DNA of 64,000 nucleotides from Myxococcus fulvus (GCF_900111765.1 NZ_FOIB01000011.1:124001-188000); one strand, 5' to 3'; shown: positions 7,610 through 19,252, numbered from the stretch's first letter. Program-made: numbers and translations. Notes: generated by a model from the sequence alone, not told the origin.

Positions 7610-8893
7610 ATGGCGGGCAAGAACGTGGAGAAGCGAGACAACCAGACCCTCTGCTGCTCCTTCTGCGGCAAGTCGCAGAAGGAGGTGAAGAAGCTCATCG
7701 CGGGGCCGACGGTCTACATCTGCGACGAGTGCATCGGGCTGTGCAACGACATCATCGCGGAGGAGATCGACCGCGAGGAGACCAAGGACACCAAGCTGCG
7801 CATCCCGCGGCCCTCCGAAATCAAGGCCGTGCTCGACGAGTACGTCATCGGCCAGGAGCGCGCGAAGAAGACGCTGTCGGTGGCCGTGCACAACCACTAC
7901 AAGCGCATCGAGTCCAAGGTCGCGCTCGAGGACGTGGAGCTCCAGAAGAGCAACATCCTCCTGCTCGGCCCGACGGGCAGCGGCAAGACGCTGCTCGCCC
8001 AGACGCTGGCGCGCATCCTCAACGTCCCCTTCACGATTGCCGACGCCACGTGCCTCACCGAGGCGGGCTACGTGGGCGAGGACGTGGAGAACATCATCGT
8101 CAACCTGCTGCAGGCCGCCGACCACGACATCGAGCGGGCCCAGCGCGGCATCGTCTACATCGACGAAATCGACAAGATCGCCCGCAAGTCGGAGAACCCC
8201 TCCATCACCCGCGACGTCAGCGGCGAGGGCGTCCAGCAGGCGCTGTTGAAGATCATCGAAGGTACGGTGGCCAACGTTCCGCCCAAGGGTGGCCGCAAGC
8301 ACCCGCAGCAGGAGTTCCTGCAGGTGGACACCACCAACATCCTGTTCATCTGCGGCGGCGCGTTCGGCGGCCTGGACCAGGTCATCGAGCGGCGCCTGGG
8401 CGGCCGCAGCCTGGGCTTCGGCGCGGACATCCAGTCGAAGAAGCAGCGCAATCTGTCGGAGCTGCTCAAGCACGTGGAGCCGGAGGACCTGCTCAAGTTC
8501 GGCATGATTCCGGAGTTCATCGGCCGCCTGCCCATCATCACCGCGCTGGAGGAACTGGATGAGCCCGCGCTCATCAACATCCTCAACCAGCCGAAGAACG
8601 CGCTGACCAAGCAGTACAAGAAGCTCTTCGAGCTGGACGGCGTGGCGCTGAAGTTCACCGACGGCGCGCTCAAGGCCATCGCCAGCGAGGCCATCCGCCG
8701 CAAGGCGGGCGCCCGCGGCCTTCGCTCCATCCTCGAGTCGGCCATGCTGGACGTGATGTACGAAATCCCGTCCCGCAAGACGGTCCGCGAGGTGCTCATC
8801 TCCGAGGAGGTCATCCTCAAGAAGAGCGAGCCCGTCGTGCTCCACGCCGCGGCGGAGAAGGAGCCCGCCGAGCCGAAGAAGGAATCCGCGTAA
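7610..8893 (+). CDS. clpX: ATP-dependent Clp protease ATP-binding subunit ClpX
   Basis: A 427-residue AAA+ unfoldase that recognises, unfolds and feeds substrates to ClpP. The N-terminal zinc-binding domain has Cys16, Cys19, Cys38 and Cys41 (CSFCGK and CDECIGLC). Next come Walker A GPTGSGKT, the pore loop GYVG, Walker B VYIDEIDKI and the sensor/arginine region. An in-frame GTG lies at 7565, but the ATG at 7610 has GAGGG six bases upstream and gives the canonical N terminus. The last 25 residues form a Glu/Lys/Ala-rich tail. Confidence 0.96.
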   Translation: MAGKNVEKRDNQTLCCSFCGKSQKEVKKLIAGPTVYICDECIGLCNDIIAEEIDREETKDTKLRIPRPSEIKAVLDEYVIGQERAKKTLSVAVHNHYKRIESKVALEDVELQKSNILLLGPTGSGKTLLAQTLARILNVPFTIADATCLTEAGYVGEDVENIIVNLLQAADHDIERAQRGIVYIDEIDKIARKSENPSITRDVSGEGVQQALLKIIEGTVANVPPKGGRKHPQQEFLQVDTTNILFICGGAFGGLDQVIERRLGGRSLGFGADIQSKKQRNLSELLKHVEPEDLLKFGMIPEFIGRLPIITALEELDEPALINILNQPKNALTKQYKKLFELDGVALKFTDGALKAIASEAIRRKAGARGLRSILESAMLDVMYEIPSRKTVREVLISEEVILKKSEPVVLHAAAEKEPAEPKKESA

Positions 8894-8945
8894 GTCGCGG
8901 ACTCCGCCGGGCTGCCCCGCGGTAGGGCGGCCCCTGGGATGTGAC

Positions 8946-8986
8946 GGAGCGCGTCAAGGGCCCCTGCAACGGCCCCGACGCGCTCC
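8946..8986 (+). terminator. Hairpin after clpX
   Basis: An inverted repeat GGAGCGCGTC (8946-8955) with GACGCGCTCC (8977-8986) has an inner GGGCC/GGCCC stem. No T-run follows, so it is a stable hairpin that may end the clpX transcript rather than a textbook terminator. Confidence 0.5.
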
Positions 8987-9073
8987 TCGCATTCAGGGCG
9001 GGCGGGGTGGCTCCCCTGCGGGGCCCACGGTTTTTGTGGGACGGGCGGGGGCGTTTCTGTATGTGCTGGCTCC

Positions 9074-11254
9074 ATGAGACAGCTCCCCGTGCCTGCCTTG
9101 TTGATGCTCGTTGCCTGTGCTGGCTCGACGCCGGCGAAACGGGAGGTGCCCGTGGAGGCGCCGGCCCAGGAGGAACACGCGCGCATGGCTTACCCGGCGA
9201 CTCGGGTGGACGCGGTGGTGGACACGCTGCACGGGGTGCAGGTGCCGGACGCCTACCGCTGGCTGGAGGATGAGAAGGCGCCCGAGGTCCAGGCGTGGAT
9301 GAAGGCGCAGGACGTGCTGACGCGCGAGGCGCTGGCGAAGTCGCCCGTGCGCGACGCGCTGACGAAGCGCTTCCGCGAGCTGTTCTACGTGGACTCCATC
9401 TCCATGCCGGCGCGCCGCGCGGGCCGCTACTTCTACGTGCGCACGCACAAGGACAAGGAGAAGGCGGTCCTCTACTGGCGTGACGGCGAGAAGGGGCAGG
9501 AGAAGGTGCTCCTGGACCCGAACGGCTGGAGCCAGGACGGCTCGGTGTCCCTGGGCACGTGGTCGCCGTCGTGGGACGGCAAGAAGCTGGTGTTCGCGCA
9601 GAAGCCCAACGCGGCCGACGAGGCCGTGCTGCACGTGGTGGACGTGGACTCGGGTGAGTGGTCCAAGGTCGACGTCATCGAGGGCGCCAAGTACGCGCAG
9701 CCCAAGTGGACGCCGGACGGCAAGGGCTTCTATTACGAGTGGCTGCCCACGGACGCCTCCATCCCCGTGGACGCGCGCCCGGGCTACACCAGCTTGCGCT
9801 TCCACAAGCTGGGCGACGCGCCCTCCAAGGACGCGGAAGTGCACCCGCGCACCGGAGACCCGTCCACCTTCCTGCAGGGCGACCTGAGCCGGGACGGCCA
9901 GTTCCTGTTCGTCTCCATCCTGCGGGGCTGGATCGAGAACGACATCTACTGGAAGCGCCCGGGGGAGAAGGACTTCCGCCTGCTCGTGAAGGGCAAGGGC
10001 GCCAAGTACAACGTGCAGGCGTGGAAGGGCCGCTTCTACGTCACCACGGACGAGGGTGCCCCGCGCCAGCGCGTCTTCGAGGTGGACCCGGCGAAGCCCG
10101 CGCGCGCGCAGTGGAAGGAGATCGTCCCGGAGGATCCGGTGGCCGCGCTCCAGACGGTGAACATCGTCGGCGAGCACCTGGCGCTGGAGTACATGAAGGA
10201 CGCGACGACGCTGGTGCGCGTGGCCACCCTGCAGGGCAAGCCCGTGCGCGAGGTGGCGCTGCCCGGCGTGGGCGCGGCCTCCAACCTGACGGGCCTGGAG
10301 GACCAGGACGAGGCGTACTTCGTCTTCACGTCCTTCACCACGCCCCGGCGCGTCTACAAGACGTCCGTGAAGACGGGGGAGTCGTCGCTGTGGGCGCAGG
10401 TGGAAGTGCCCATGGACCCGGCGGCCTACACGGTGGACCAGGTCTTCTACCCCTCCAAGGACGGCACCCGCGTGCCCATGTTCCTGGTGCACAAGAAGGG
10501 CCTGAAGCGTGACGGCAACGCGCCCACGCTGCTCTATGGGTACGGCGGGTTCAACGTGAACATGGAGGCCACCTTCCGCGGCAGCATCCTGCCCTGGCTG
10601 GACGCCGGCGGCGTCTACGCGGTGGCCAACCTGCGGGGTGGGGGCGAGTACGGCGCCCAGTGGCACGAGGCGGGCCGCATGGCGAAGAAGCAGAACGTCT
10701 TCGACGATTTCCACGCCGCCGCCGAGTACCTGGTCCGCGAGAAGTACACCCAGCCCAGGAAGCTGGCCATCCAGGGCGGCAGCAACGGCGGGCTCCTGGT
10801 GGGGGCGGCCATGACTCAGCGCCCGGAGCTGTACGGGGCGGTGGTGTGCCAGGTGCCCCTCTTGGACATGGTGCGCTACCACCTCTTCGGGAGCGGCCGG
10901 ACGTGGATTCCCGAGTACGGGACGGCGGAGAAGCCCGAGGACTTCCAGGTGCTGCACGCCTACTCGCCCTACCACCACGTCAAGCCGGGCGTGGCCTACC
11001 CGGCGCTGCTCATGATGTCCGCGGACCACGATGACCGGGTGGACCCGATGCACGCTCGCAAGTTCGTGGCCGCGGTGCAGCAGGCGGCGGGCAACCAGGC
11101 CAAGGCGCTGCTGCGCATCGAAATGAACGCAGGACACAGTGGCGCGGACCAGGTGGCCAAGAGCATTGAATCCAGCGCGGACCTGTATGCGTTCCTTTTC
11201 GAGGCGTTGGAGGTTGGTGGGCTACAGGGTGGGGAGGCAGCGCAGGGTCGCTGA
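9074..11254 (+). CDS. Prolyl oligopeptidase family serine peptidase, lipoprotein
   Basis: A 726-residue S9A-type peptidase that cleaves short peptides after proline. The N terminus MRQLPVPALLMLVACAGS has a lipobox (LVAC), which points to membrane anchoring in the cell envelope. Residues about 60-450 form the beta-propeller gate. The C-terminal alpha/beta-hydrolase domain carries nucleophile Ser570 in GGSNGGL, the Asp in DHDDRVDP (about 653-654) and His688 in NAGHSG. The start of the peptidase (YPATRVDAVVDTLHGVQVPDAYRWLED) is complete when read in pieces and typical. The gene stands between clpX and lon but has its own leader of about 180 bases. Myxobacterial prolyl endopeptidases are common, and the physiological substrate is unknown. 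Confidence 0.92.
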   Translation: MRQLPVPALLMLVACAGSTPAKREVPVEAPAQEEHARMAYPATRVDAVVDTLHGVQVPDAYRWLEDEKAPEVQAWMKAQDVLTREALAKSPVRDALTKRFRELFYVDSISMPARRAGRYFYVRTHKDKEKAVLYWRDGEKGQEKVLLDPNGWSQDGSVSLGTWSPSWDGKKLVFAQKPNAADEAVLHVVDVDSGEWSKVDVIEGAKYAQPKWTPDGKGFYYEWLPTDASIPVDARPGYTSLRFHKLGDAPSKDAEVHPRTGDPSTFLQGDLSRDGQFLFVSILRGWIENDIYWKRPGEKDFRLLVKGKGAKYNVQAWKGRFYVTTDEGAPRQRVFEVDPAKPARAQWKEIVPEDPVAALQTVNIVGEHLALEYMKDATTLVRVATLQGKPVREVALPGVGAASNLTGLEDQDEAYFVFTSFTTPRRVYKTSVKTGESSLWAQVEVPMDPAAYTVDQVFYPSKDGTRVPMFLVHKKGLKRDGNAPTLLYGYGGFNVNMEATFRGSILPWLDAGGVYAVANLRGGGEYGAQWHEAGRMAKKQNVFDDFHAAAEYLVREKYTQPRKLAIQGGSNGGLLVGAAMTQRPELYGAVVCQVPLLDMVRYHLFGSGRTWIPEYGTAEKPEDFQVLHAYSPYHHVKPGVAYPALLMMSADHDDRVDPMHARKFVAAVQQAAGNQAKALLRIEMNAGHSGADQVAKSIESSADLYAFLFEALEVGGLQGGEAAQGR

Positions 11255-11351
11255 CACCGGGAGGGAACGTCCGAGGAAGCTCCGGGTGTTCCCTTGATGG
11301 CAAGAGGTGGTTCCCCAATCTTGAGGCGGGGAACGGCACCTGAAACCGACG

Positions 11352-11360
11352 TGTTATAGA
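11352..11360 (+). promoter_or_regulatory. Possible extended -10 element upstream of lon
   Basis: TGTTATAGA resembles an extended -10 (TGnTATAAT) about 90 bases before the lon start. No good -35 box is visible at the usual spacing, so this is a weak call. Confidence 0.3.
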
Positions 11361-11452
11361 CGTGCTTCACCCCGGGTGTGCGCTCGCCGGACGAGCAACC
11401 GGGCAACTCTTCAGGGGCCTACCCTCCCGGTAGGCCAGCAGGTGGCGGATAC

Positions 11453-13909
<2,457 letters not shown>

Positions 13910-13920
13910 CGGGTCCGACA

Positions 13921-13942
13921 GAGGAGGGTTTCGACCCTCCTT
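13921..13942 (+). terminator. UUCG-tetraloop hairpin after lon
   Basis: An 8-bp stem AGGAGGGT/ACCCTCCT closed by TTCG lies 12 bases after the lon stop. The following T-run is minimal, so it probably acts together with the next hairpin. Confidence 0.65.
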
Positions 13943-13951
13943 GAAGTGCTC

Positions 13952-14007
13952 GAAGCCAGGACGTCCGTCGACCCGCGAGGTCGCCGGGCTCCTGGCTTCT
14001 CTCTTTT
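13952..14007 (+). terminator. Second hairpin terminator after lon
   Basis: The 10-bp stem GAAGCCAGGA (13952-13961) with TCCTGGCTTC (13990-13999) encloses a 28-base loop and is followed by TCTCTTTT. With the preceding hairpin it should isolate lon from the transporter operon. Confidence 0.65.
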
Positions 14008-14076
14008 CGGGCGGGCAGACGGGGCGTCTGGCTTCTGTTGCCGGGCGTCCCTGGCTTCGGGGTACAACGTGGCCTG

Positions 14077-15777
14077 GTGGCTCCTCGCGCTCGACTCGCC
14101 TGGTGGTGTCTGTTGCTGGCCTGGGTGACCGGGGCCTGCGGGCCGTGCGGCTTCCAGCCGGAGTCGGGCGTCAAGGTGGTGGTGCCCGCGATGCCCACCA
14201 CGCTGGATTGGAGCCATTCGGACCCGGAGAGCTGGGCCAACTATCCGGTGATGCTCGCGACGCAGAAGGGGCTGACGCTGCTGGGCGCGGACCACTCGGT
14301 GCGGCCGGGATTGGCGGAGCGGTGGGAGCGCTCTCGCGACGAGCAGGGCCGAGAGGTCTACGTCTTCCACCTGCGGGGGGATGTGCGGTGGTCGGATGGC
14401 TCTCCGCTGGTGGCGCGGGACTTCGTCGTGGGGTGGCGGCGCGCGCTGCGCGGACGTGAGCGCGGGGAGATGGCGGACCTGGAGGGCGCGTCGGAGGTGC
14501 TGGCGCTGCAGGACCGCATGGCGCCCGAGGCGGACCTCCGCGCGGCGCTGGAGCGCGTGGGCGTGGAGGCGGTGGACGCTCGGACGCTTCGGGTGACGTT
14601 GGCGCACCCGCGCAGCTACTTCCTGGCGCGCATCGCGAACGTCTACATCTTCTATCCGGCGCCCTCGGCGGACCTGGAGGGGCGCTCGGATGAGGAGGTC
14701 CGTGATTACTTCGACCGGCCTCGTGAGGGTCGGCCGCTGGCCTTGGGGCCGTACCGGGTGGAGAGCTGGGATAGGGCAGGGGAGCGGGTGCGGCTGGTCT
14801 ACAACCCGCGCTCGGCGTTCCCTCCGCCCATGGCTCCGGGCGAGGTGCCGGTTCCGGTCATCACGCTGATGAAGTCGGAGATTGGCCCCGCGCTGTATGA
14901 GCGGGACCGGGTGGACTTCGTCTTCGTGGACAGCGCGGCGGCGCTGCGGGTGAAGCGGCCCGAGGACCTGCAGCGCGAGCCGCTGTTGTCGACGTACTAC
15001 CTGGCGTTCAACACGGAGCGCGCGCCGCTGGACAGGCCGGAGGTCCGTCGCGCGCTGTCTCGGGCGTTGGACCGGGAGGCGTTGATGGCGGGGTTGCTGC
15101 CGGCCGCGCGGCCCTCGCATGTGTTGCTGCCTCCGGAGCTGCCGGGCGCTGCGTCGGCCGAGGAGGCGCTGCGGCTGCCGCACTACGAGCCCGAGCGCGC
15201 GAAGGCGGAGCTGGCGTCGGTGGCTGGACTGGAGCGGCCGTTGAGGCTGGTGTACCGCTCGGGGGACAACTTCGTGCCGGAGGTGGCGATCGCCGAGCGC
15301 GTGGCGGCGCAGCTCGCGCGGGTGGGCGTGAAGGTGGAGTTGGAGGCTCGCTCCGACTTCACGGCGGAGATTTCGCGGCGCACGGCCAAGGGGCCTCGCG
15401 CGTATGACTTGTACCTGCGCCGGCTGGGCGGGGACTACGCGCACCCGAATACGTTCTTCACGCTCTTCGAGCGCTCGGGCAATCACCAGACGGGCTGGGA
15501 GACGCAGGGCGGTGGCGAGCCCATGGCGCGCTTCGAGCGACTGCTGGAGGCCGGGGACGGCGAGGCGGACGAGGCGCGTGCGCGGACGATGTATGTGCAG
15601 GCGCAGGAGGTGCTGGTGGGGGAGCAGGCGGTGATTGCGCCGCTGTACCACCCGGACCGCTACTTCCGGGCGCGCGACACACTGCGCGGCCTGGATGTGG
15701 ACCCGTTCAACTTCCTGGCCCTGCGCACGCTGCGCCGGGCCGCGCCGACGCCGGAGCAGACCGAGGTGGCGCGATGA
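14077..15777 (+). CDS. Peptide ABC transporter substrate-binding protein (SBP_bac_5), lipoprotein
   Basis: A protein of about 566 residues of the OppA/DppA family that captures peptides or similar solutes outside the inner membrane. Recognisable parts are MPTTLDWSHSDPESW, the early GLAERWERS, VYVFHLRGDVRWSDGSPL (typical of SBP_bac_5), DRPEVRRALSRALDREAL and the late LYLRRLGGDYAHP. GTG at 14077 gives a short hydrophobic N terminus ending in a Cys (LLLAWVTGAC), a plausible lipoprotein signal though the lipobox is imperfect. A TTG at 14038 in the same frame is an alternative start. It overlaps the first permease gene by four bases. Confidence 0.85.
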   Translation: MAPRARLAWWCLLLAWVTGACGPCGFQPESGVKVVVPAMPTTLDWSHSDPESWANYPVMLATQKGLTLLGADHSVRPGLAERWERSRDEQGREVYVFHLRGDVRWSDGSPLVARDFVVGWRRALRGRERGEMADLEGASEVLALQDRMAPEADLRAALERVGVEAVDARTLRVTLAHPRSYFLARIANVYIFYPAPSADLEGRSDEEVRDYFDRPREGRPLALGPYRVESWDRAGERVRLVYNPRSAFPPPMAPGEVPVPVITLMKSEIGPALYERDRVDFVFVDSAAALRVKRPEDLQREPLLSTYYLAFNTERAPLDRPEVRRALSRALDREALMAGLLPAARPSHVLLPPELPGAASAEEALRLPHYEPERAKAELASVAGLERPLRLVYRSGDNFVPEVAIAERVAAQLARVGVKVELEARSDFTAEISRRTAKGPRAYDLYLRRLGGDYAHPNTFFTLFERSGNHQTGWETQGGGEPMARFERLLEAGDGEADEARARTMYVQAQEVLVGEQAVIAPLYHPDRYFRARDTLRGLDVDPFNFLALRTLRRAAPTPEQTEVAR

Positions 15778-16658
15778 TGGCCGTGCTCCAGAAGCTCGCG
15801 CGGCAGCTCGTGCTGGTGCCCGTGGTCGCGGTGGCCTCGTACTTCCTCATGGCCATGTTGCCACTCACCACGGAGAGCGATGCGAAGCGGCAGGCGTCCC
15901 CGGAGCTGATGGCGTCGTATCGCCGGGACCTCGGCCTCGGTGAGCCGCTCGGCTTCCTGCGTCCCTGGGAGAAGCTGTGGCGCGGTGAGCGACTGGGCAC
16001 GAGCGCGCAGGGAATCACGGGCGATGAGCTGGCTCGCAAGCTGTCGGGCAGCGTCGGCGTGGGGATGCTCGCGCTGCCGCTGGCCCTGACGTGGGCGATA
16101 GGCTTCGCGCTCGTCCGTACGCGCTGGCGAAGAGGGCGGTGGTCCGCGCTGGGCGACGTGGTGCCGGCGCTGGCCTTCGGTACACCCGTGTTCATCCCCG
16201 CGCTTCTGCTCGCGCCCGCGGTGGTGGAGCGCGGGCACATGCTGCCGGAGCTGTGCGCGGCGCTCGTCACGTCCATCTGGCCGGGCATCTTCCTGGGCAC
16301 GCTGGTGGGGGACTCGCTGGAGACGGAGCTGTCGCGCGACTACGTGCGCACCGCGCTGGGCAAGGGCCTGTCGCAGGGCACGGTGCTGCGCCGCCATGTG
16401 CTTCCGAATGTGCTGCCCGCGCTGCTCGATGCCGTGGGGCCCGTGGCCACGGCGCTGCTCGCGGGCTCGTTCGCCGCCGAGCGCGTGCTGGGGCTGCCGT
16501 ACTTCGGACAGCTCTATGTGCTCGCGGTGCTCAACAAGCAGGTCGCCGTCGTCGTGGTGGCGACCACCACGTTCGCCTCGCTGCTCGTCGTCGTGAGCCT
16601 CGCGGTGGAGGTGGCCCGCTACGTCGTGGACCCTCGCTCGCGGGAGGCCCGCGCATGA
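15774..16658 (+). CDS. ABC transporter permease (DppB/OppB-like)
   Basis: A 294-residue inner-membrane permease. The N-terminal helix is followed by a periplasmic segment containing YRRDLGLGEPLG, typical of the DppB group. The remaining helices and the ATPase-coupling loop (RTALGKGLSQGTVLRRHVLP, an EAA-like motif) follow. The start codon overlaps the stop of the binding-protein gene, and its own stop overlaps the next permease (ATGA), so the three genes form one operon. No ATP-binding subunit is encoded in the window, so the ATPase must come from elsewhere. Confidence 0.85.
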   Translation: MMAVLQKLARQLVLVPVVAVASYFLMAMLPLTTESDAKRQASPELMASYRRDLGLGEPLGFLRPWEKLWRGERLGTSAQGITGDELARKLSGSVGVGMLALPLALTWAIGFALVRTRWRRGRWSALGDVVPALAFGTPVFIPALLLAPAVVERGHMLPELCAALVTSIWPGIFLGTLVGDSLETELSRDYVRTALGKGLSQGTVLRRHVLPNVLPALLDAVGPVATALLAGSFAAERVLGLPYFGQLYVLAVLNKQVAVVVVATTTFASLLVVVSLAVEVARYVVDPRSREARA

Positions 16659-17467
16659 ACCGCATCCCCGTGCGCGCCCGCTTCGGTTTGGTGCTCCTCA
16701 TCGGGCTGGGTGTCCTCAGCCTCGTCGCCGGACGGCTGTTCCCGGATGTGCTCGCGAACACGTGCCCCTTGGGTGTGGACCCGACACGTCCGGACCGCAC
16801 CGTGTGCGAGCTGGCCTTCGGCGGTCTCTGGGTCTCCCTCGCCGTGGGCCTGTGCGCCGGAGGGCTCTCCACCCTCATCGGCCTCGTCGTCGCCGCGGTG
16901 GCGCGGCTTCTCGGCGGCGCGTGGGAGCAGGTCCTCTTGCGCGGCGTGGACGCGGTCTTCGCCCTGCCCGACGTGCTCGTCGTCATGGTGCTCCAGCTCG
17001 CCGGCCAGTCACTCGCGGACGCGGGGCTCGGCGGTGGACTGGGGCCCTTCGGGTTGATGGTGATGTCGCTCGCGCTGGTGGGGTGGGCCGGGCCCGCGCG
17101 CATGTTCCGCAACCGCCTGGCCACGCTCGAGGGCCAGGAGTACGTCGCCGCGGCGCGCGCGCTCGGTGGTGGCGGCGCTCATGTGCTGCGCGTCCACCTG
17201 TGGCCCGCGCTCCGGCCCTTCGCGCTCGCCGTGTTCCTGAGCCGCCTGCCCACCGCCATCCTCACCGAGTCCACCGTCAGCTTCTTCGGCATCGCTCGCA
17301 TGGAGCCGATGTCCCTGGGCCGCTATCTGGGCACCAGCTACGCGGCCCTCATCTACGAGGGCGGCGCGCGCGTGGTGCTCCCCGCCTGGGCGCTGTTGGT
17401 GATGCTGGTGCTCGGCGCGTCGCTCGCCTCCCAGGCGCTCTCGGCGGGCCCTCGCAAGGCCTCCTGA
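16655..17467 (+). CDS. ABC transporter permease (DppC/OppC-like)
   Basis: A 270-residue partner permease. The C-terminal half carries the EAA-type coupling loop AARALGGGGAHVLRVHLWP and TESTVSFFGI, characteristic of DppC/OppC. The ATG at 16655 overlaps the upstream stop codon; a much longer in-frame extension exists inside the upstream gene but is a frame shadow. After this gene the operon ends without an ATPase gene, and the next gene encodes a receiver protein with its own 93-base leader. Confidence 0.85.
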   Translation: MNRIPVRARFGLVLLIGLGVLSLVAGRLFPDVLANTCPLGVDPTRPDRTVCELAFGGLWVSLAVGLCAGGLSTLIGLVVAAVARLLGGAWEQVLLRGVDAVFALPDVLVVMVLQLAGQSLADAGLGGGLGPFGLMVMSLALVGWAGPARMFRNRLATLEGQEYVAAARALGGGGAHVLRVHLWPALRPFALAVFLSRLPTAILTESTVSFFGIARMEPMSLGRYLGTSYAALIYEGGARVVLPAWALLVMLVLGASLASQALSAGPRKAS

Positions 17468-17560
17468 AGGGCAGGCCCCGTGGGCGTGTCCGCTTGGAAT
17501 TCCCACCGAGCGAATGTGGGTTCCCATCACACGGAAACCTTTTGCCCAACCGGTGCCCTC

Positions 17561-18022
17561 ATGTCCCTGCCCACCACTGAAGAGTTGATCCCCGTGCTCG
17601 GCCCCGACGCGAAGGAGCGCACTGAGCGCAGCGATGAGTTGAAGGTGGAGCCCGTGCGCAGCGCGGTGCTCGTCGTGGAGGACGACCCCTCCCACCGCGA
17701 AATCCTCGTGGAGATGCTGGCCGGCTGGGGCTACGAGCCCTTGCCCGTGGGCAGCGCCGAGGAGGCGGAGTTCGCCGTGCGCAACAAGCGCATGGACGCC
17801 GCCATCGTCGACGTGTTCCTCCCCGGCCGCAGCGGCGCCACGCTCATGTCACGCCTCCGTGAGCGCTTCCCGCAGGCCGTGCTCATCGGCGTGAGCGCGA
17901 TGAGCGACTCCGCCATGGCGCGCAAGTGCAAGGGCCTGGGCGCGGACCTGTTCATCGGCAAGCCGCTCAACCCCGAGCGCCTGTCCGAGGCGCTCCAGTC
18001 GAAGCACACCAGCTGGCACTGA
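17561..18022 (+). CDS. Single-domain response regulator (receiver protein)
   Basis: A 153-residue protein with one CheY-like receiver domain from about residue 35. The acidic pocket VVEDDPSH, phosphoacceptor Asp84 in AIVDVFLPGRSG, the switch Ser in GVSAMSDSA and the conserved Lys in FIGKPLNPE are all present. A 35-residue N-terminal extension precedes the domain. There is no output domain and no adjacent histidine kinase, so it probably signals by protein contact, as is common for the many orphan receivers of myxobacteria. An in-frame start at 17480 is possible but lacks a better ribosome binding site. Confidence 0.9.
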   Translation: MSLPTTEELIPVLGPDAKERTERSDELKVEPVRSAVLVVEDDPSHREILVEMLAGWGYEPLPVGSAEEAEFAVRNKRMDAAIVDVFLPGRSGATLMSRLRERFPQAVLIGVSAMSDSAMARKCKGLGADLFIGKPLNPERLSEALQSKHTSWH

Positions 18023-18099
18023 GCGAGGGGCGCCCGGCACCCGTCTTCCCAGGGCGGTTGCCGGTTGCACCGCTCGCTCGAACGGTTGATGCTCGTCTC

Positions 18100-18645
18100 G
18101 TGAAGAACCTCGCTCCCGGCTTCCTCTTGGCCATGCCTCAGCTCGGGGACCCGAACTTCTACCGCTCGGTCGTCTTGATGATCGAACACGGGGAGTCCGG
18201 CTCCATGGGGCTCGTCGTCAACCGGGGCGCGCCCTTGACGCTGGGCGAGCTGGCCCGCGGTCAGAAGCTCGACATCCACGCGGACCGCTCCACCCACCCC
18301 GTGTACCTGGGCGGGCCGGTGGAGCCCCAGCGTGGCTTCGTGCTGCACGACGATGGCGGGGTGCTGGAGAAGCACTCGGTGCTGCCGGGCCTGTTCCTCA
18401 GCGTGACCCTGGACGCGCTGGGGCCGCTGTTGGAGCGAAGCGCGCCCCGGCTGCGCTTCTGCCTGGGGTACGCGGGCTGGGGGCCCAAGCAGTTGGAGAG
18501 TGAAATCGCCGCCGGCTCGTGGCTCTTCACGGAGGCCTCGAGCGAGGCGGTGCTGGGCCTGGAGCCCGGCAAGTTGTGGGAGACCACGTTGCGTGGCATG
18601 GGCGTGGACCCGGCCATGCTGGTGATGGGAAGGGGAATGAACTGA
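18100..18645 (+). CDS. yqgE: YqgE/AlgH family protein
   Basis: A 181-residue member of the YqgE/AlgH (DUF179) family. The start KNLAPGFLLAMPQLGDPNF, the SMGLVVNRG segment, YLGGPVEPQRGF and the CLGYAGWGPKQLESEI block are diagnostic. GTG at 18100 gives the family's usual N terminus; the ATG just upstream (18088) is out of frame. The biochemical role is not established; AlgH was named from alginate regulation in Pseudomonas. Its stop overlaps the bolA start by one base, and bolA is followed by a monothiol glutaredoxin, which hints at a link with iron-sulfur metabolism (inference from context). Confidence 0.9.
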   Translation: MKNLAPGFLLAMPQLGDPNFYRSVVLMIEHGESGSMGLVVNRGAPLTLGELARGQKLDIHADRSTHPVYLGGPVEPQRGFVLHDDGGVLEKHSVLPGLFLSVTLDALGPLLERSAPRLRFCLGYAGWGPKQLESEIAAGSWLFTEASSEAVLGLEPGKLWETTLRGMGVDPAMLVMGRGMN

Positions 18646-18902
18646 TGCTCGACGCAGAATTCGTCCGCAGCCGCATCCTGGAGGCCCTGCCGGGCTCCGA
18701 GGTGGAGGTGCATGACACCACCGGGACGGGGGACCACTTCGAGGCCCGCGTCATCAGCCCGGACTTCGCCGGCAAGATGATGGTGCAGCAGCACCAGCTC
18801 GTGTATGCGCCGCTCCAGCAGTGGCTCAAGTCGGGCGAGCTGCACGCGCTCGCACTCAAGACCTATTCACCCGAGCAGTGGAAGAAGCTCGGGAACCGCT
18901 AA
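18645..18902 (+). CDS. bolA: BolA family protein
   Basis: An 85-residue BolA-type protein. The core contains GSEVEVHDTTGTGDHFEARV and a KMMVQQHQLVYAPLQQWL segment, with the conserved His in the QQHQLVY motif. BolA proteins pair with CGFS glutaredoxins to carry or sense 2Fe-2S clusters. The partner gene grxD begins 12 bases downstream, a very common arrangement. The start overlaps the yqgE stop (TGATG). Confidence 0.92.
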   Translation: MLDAEFVRSRILEALPGSEVEVHDTTGTGDHFEARVISPDFAGKMMVQQHQLVYAPLQQWLKSGELHALALKTYSPEQWKKLGNR

Positions 18903-18914
18903 GGAGACACCCCC

Positions 18915-19235
18915 ATGAACCCCGACCTCAAGGCCCGGTTCGACAGCATCACCCAGTCGCACCCCATCGTCCTCTTCATGAAGGGCAACGCCCTGTTCCC
19001 CCAGTGCGGCTTCTCCGCGCGGGCGCTGCAGATCCTGCAGCCCCACGGTGAGGTCTTCACGGTGGACGTGCTGGCGGACCCCGAGGTGCGCCAGGGCATC
19101 AAGGACTACACGAACTGGCCCACCATTCCGCAGATCTTCATCAAGGGGCAGTTCGTCGGCGGCGTCGACATCCTGACGGGCCTGGCCGAGAGCGGCGAGC
19201 TGGCGGACCTGGTCGCGGGCAAGTCCCCGGCCTGA
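18915..19235 (+). CDS. grxD: Monothiol glutaredoxin, Grx4/GrxD type
   Basis: A 106-residue CGFS glutaredoxin that binds a 2Fe-2S cluster with glutathione. The CGFS motif begins at Cys31, and the glutathione-binding pieces WPTIPQIF and GGVDILTGLAESGEL follow. An AAGGAGA ribosome binding site lies eight to nine bases before the ATG. Together with BolA it likely forms the Fe-S trafficking complex. Confidence 0.96.
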   Translation: MNPDLKARFDSITQSHPIVLFMKGNALFPQCGFSARALQILQPHGEVFTVDVLADPEVRQGIKDYTNWPTIPQIFIKGQFVGGVDILTGLAESGELADLVAGKSPA

Positions 19236-19252
19236 GCCGGGCGCCTCGGGGG

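Noticed and set aside
6635..8845. 736-residue minus-strand open frame over clpP and clpX
   Set aside because: It is a high-GC antisense shadow of two certain genes, His/Arg/Leu-rich and without any domain.
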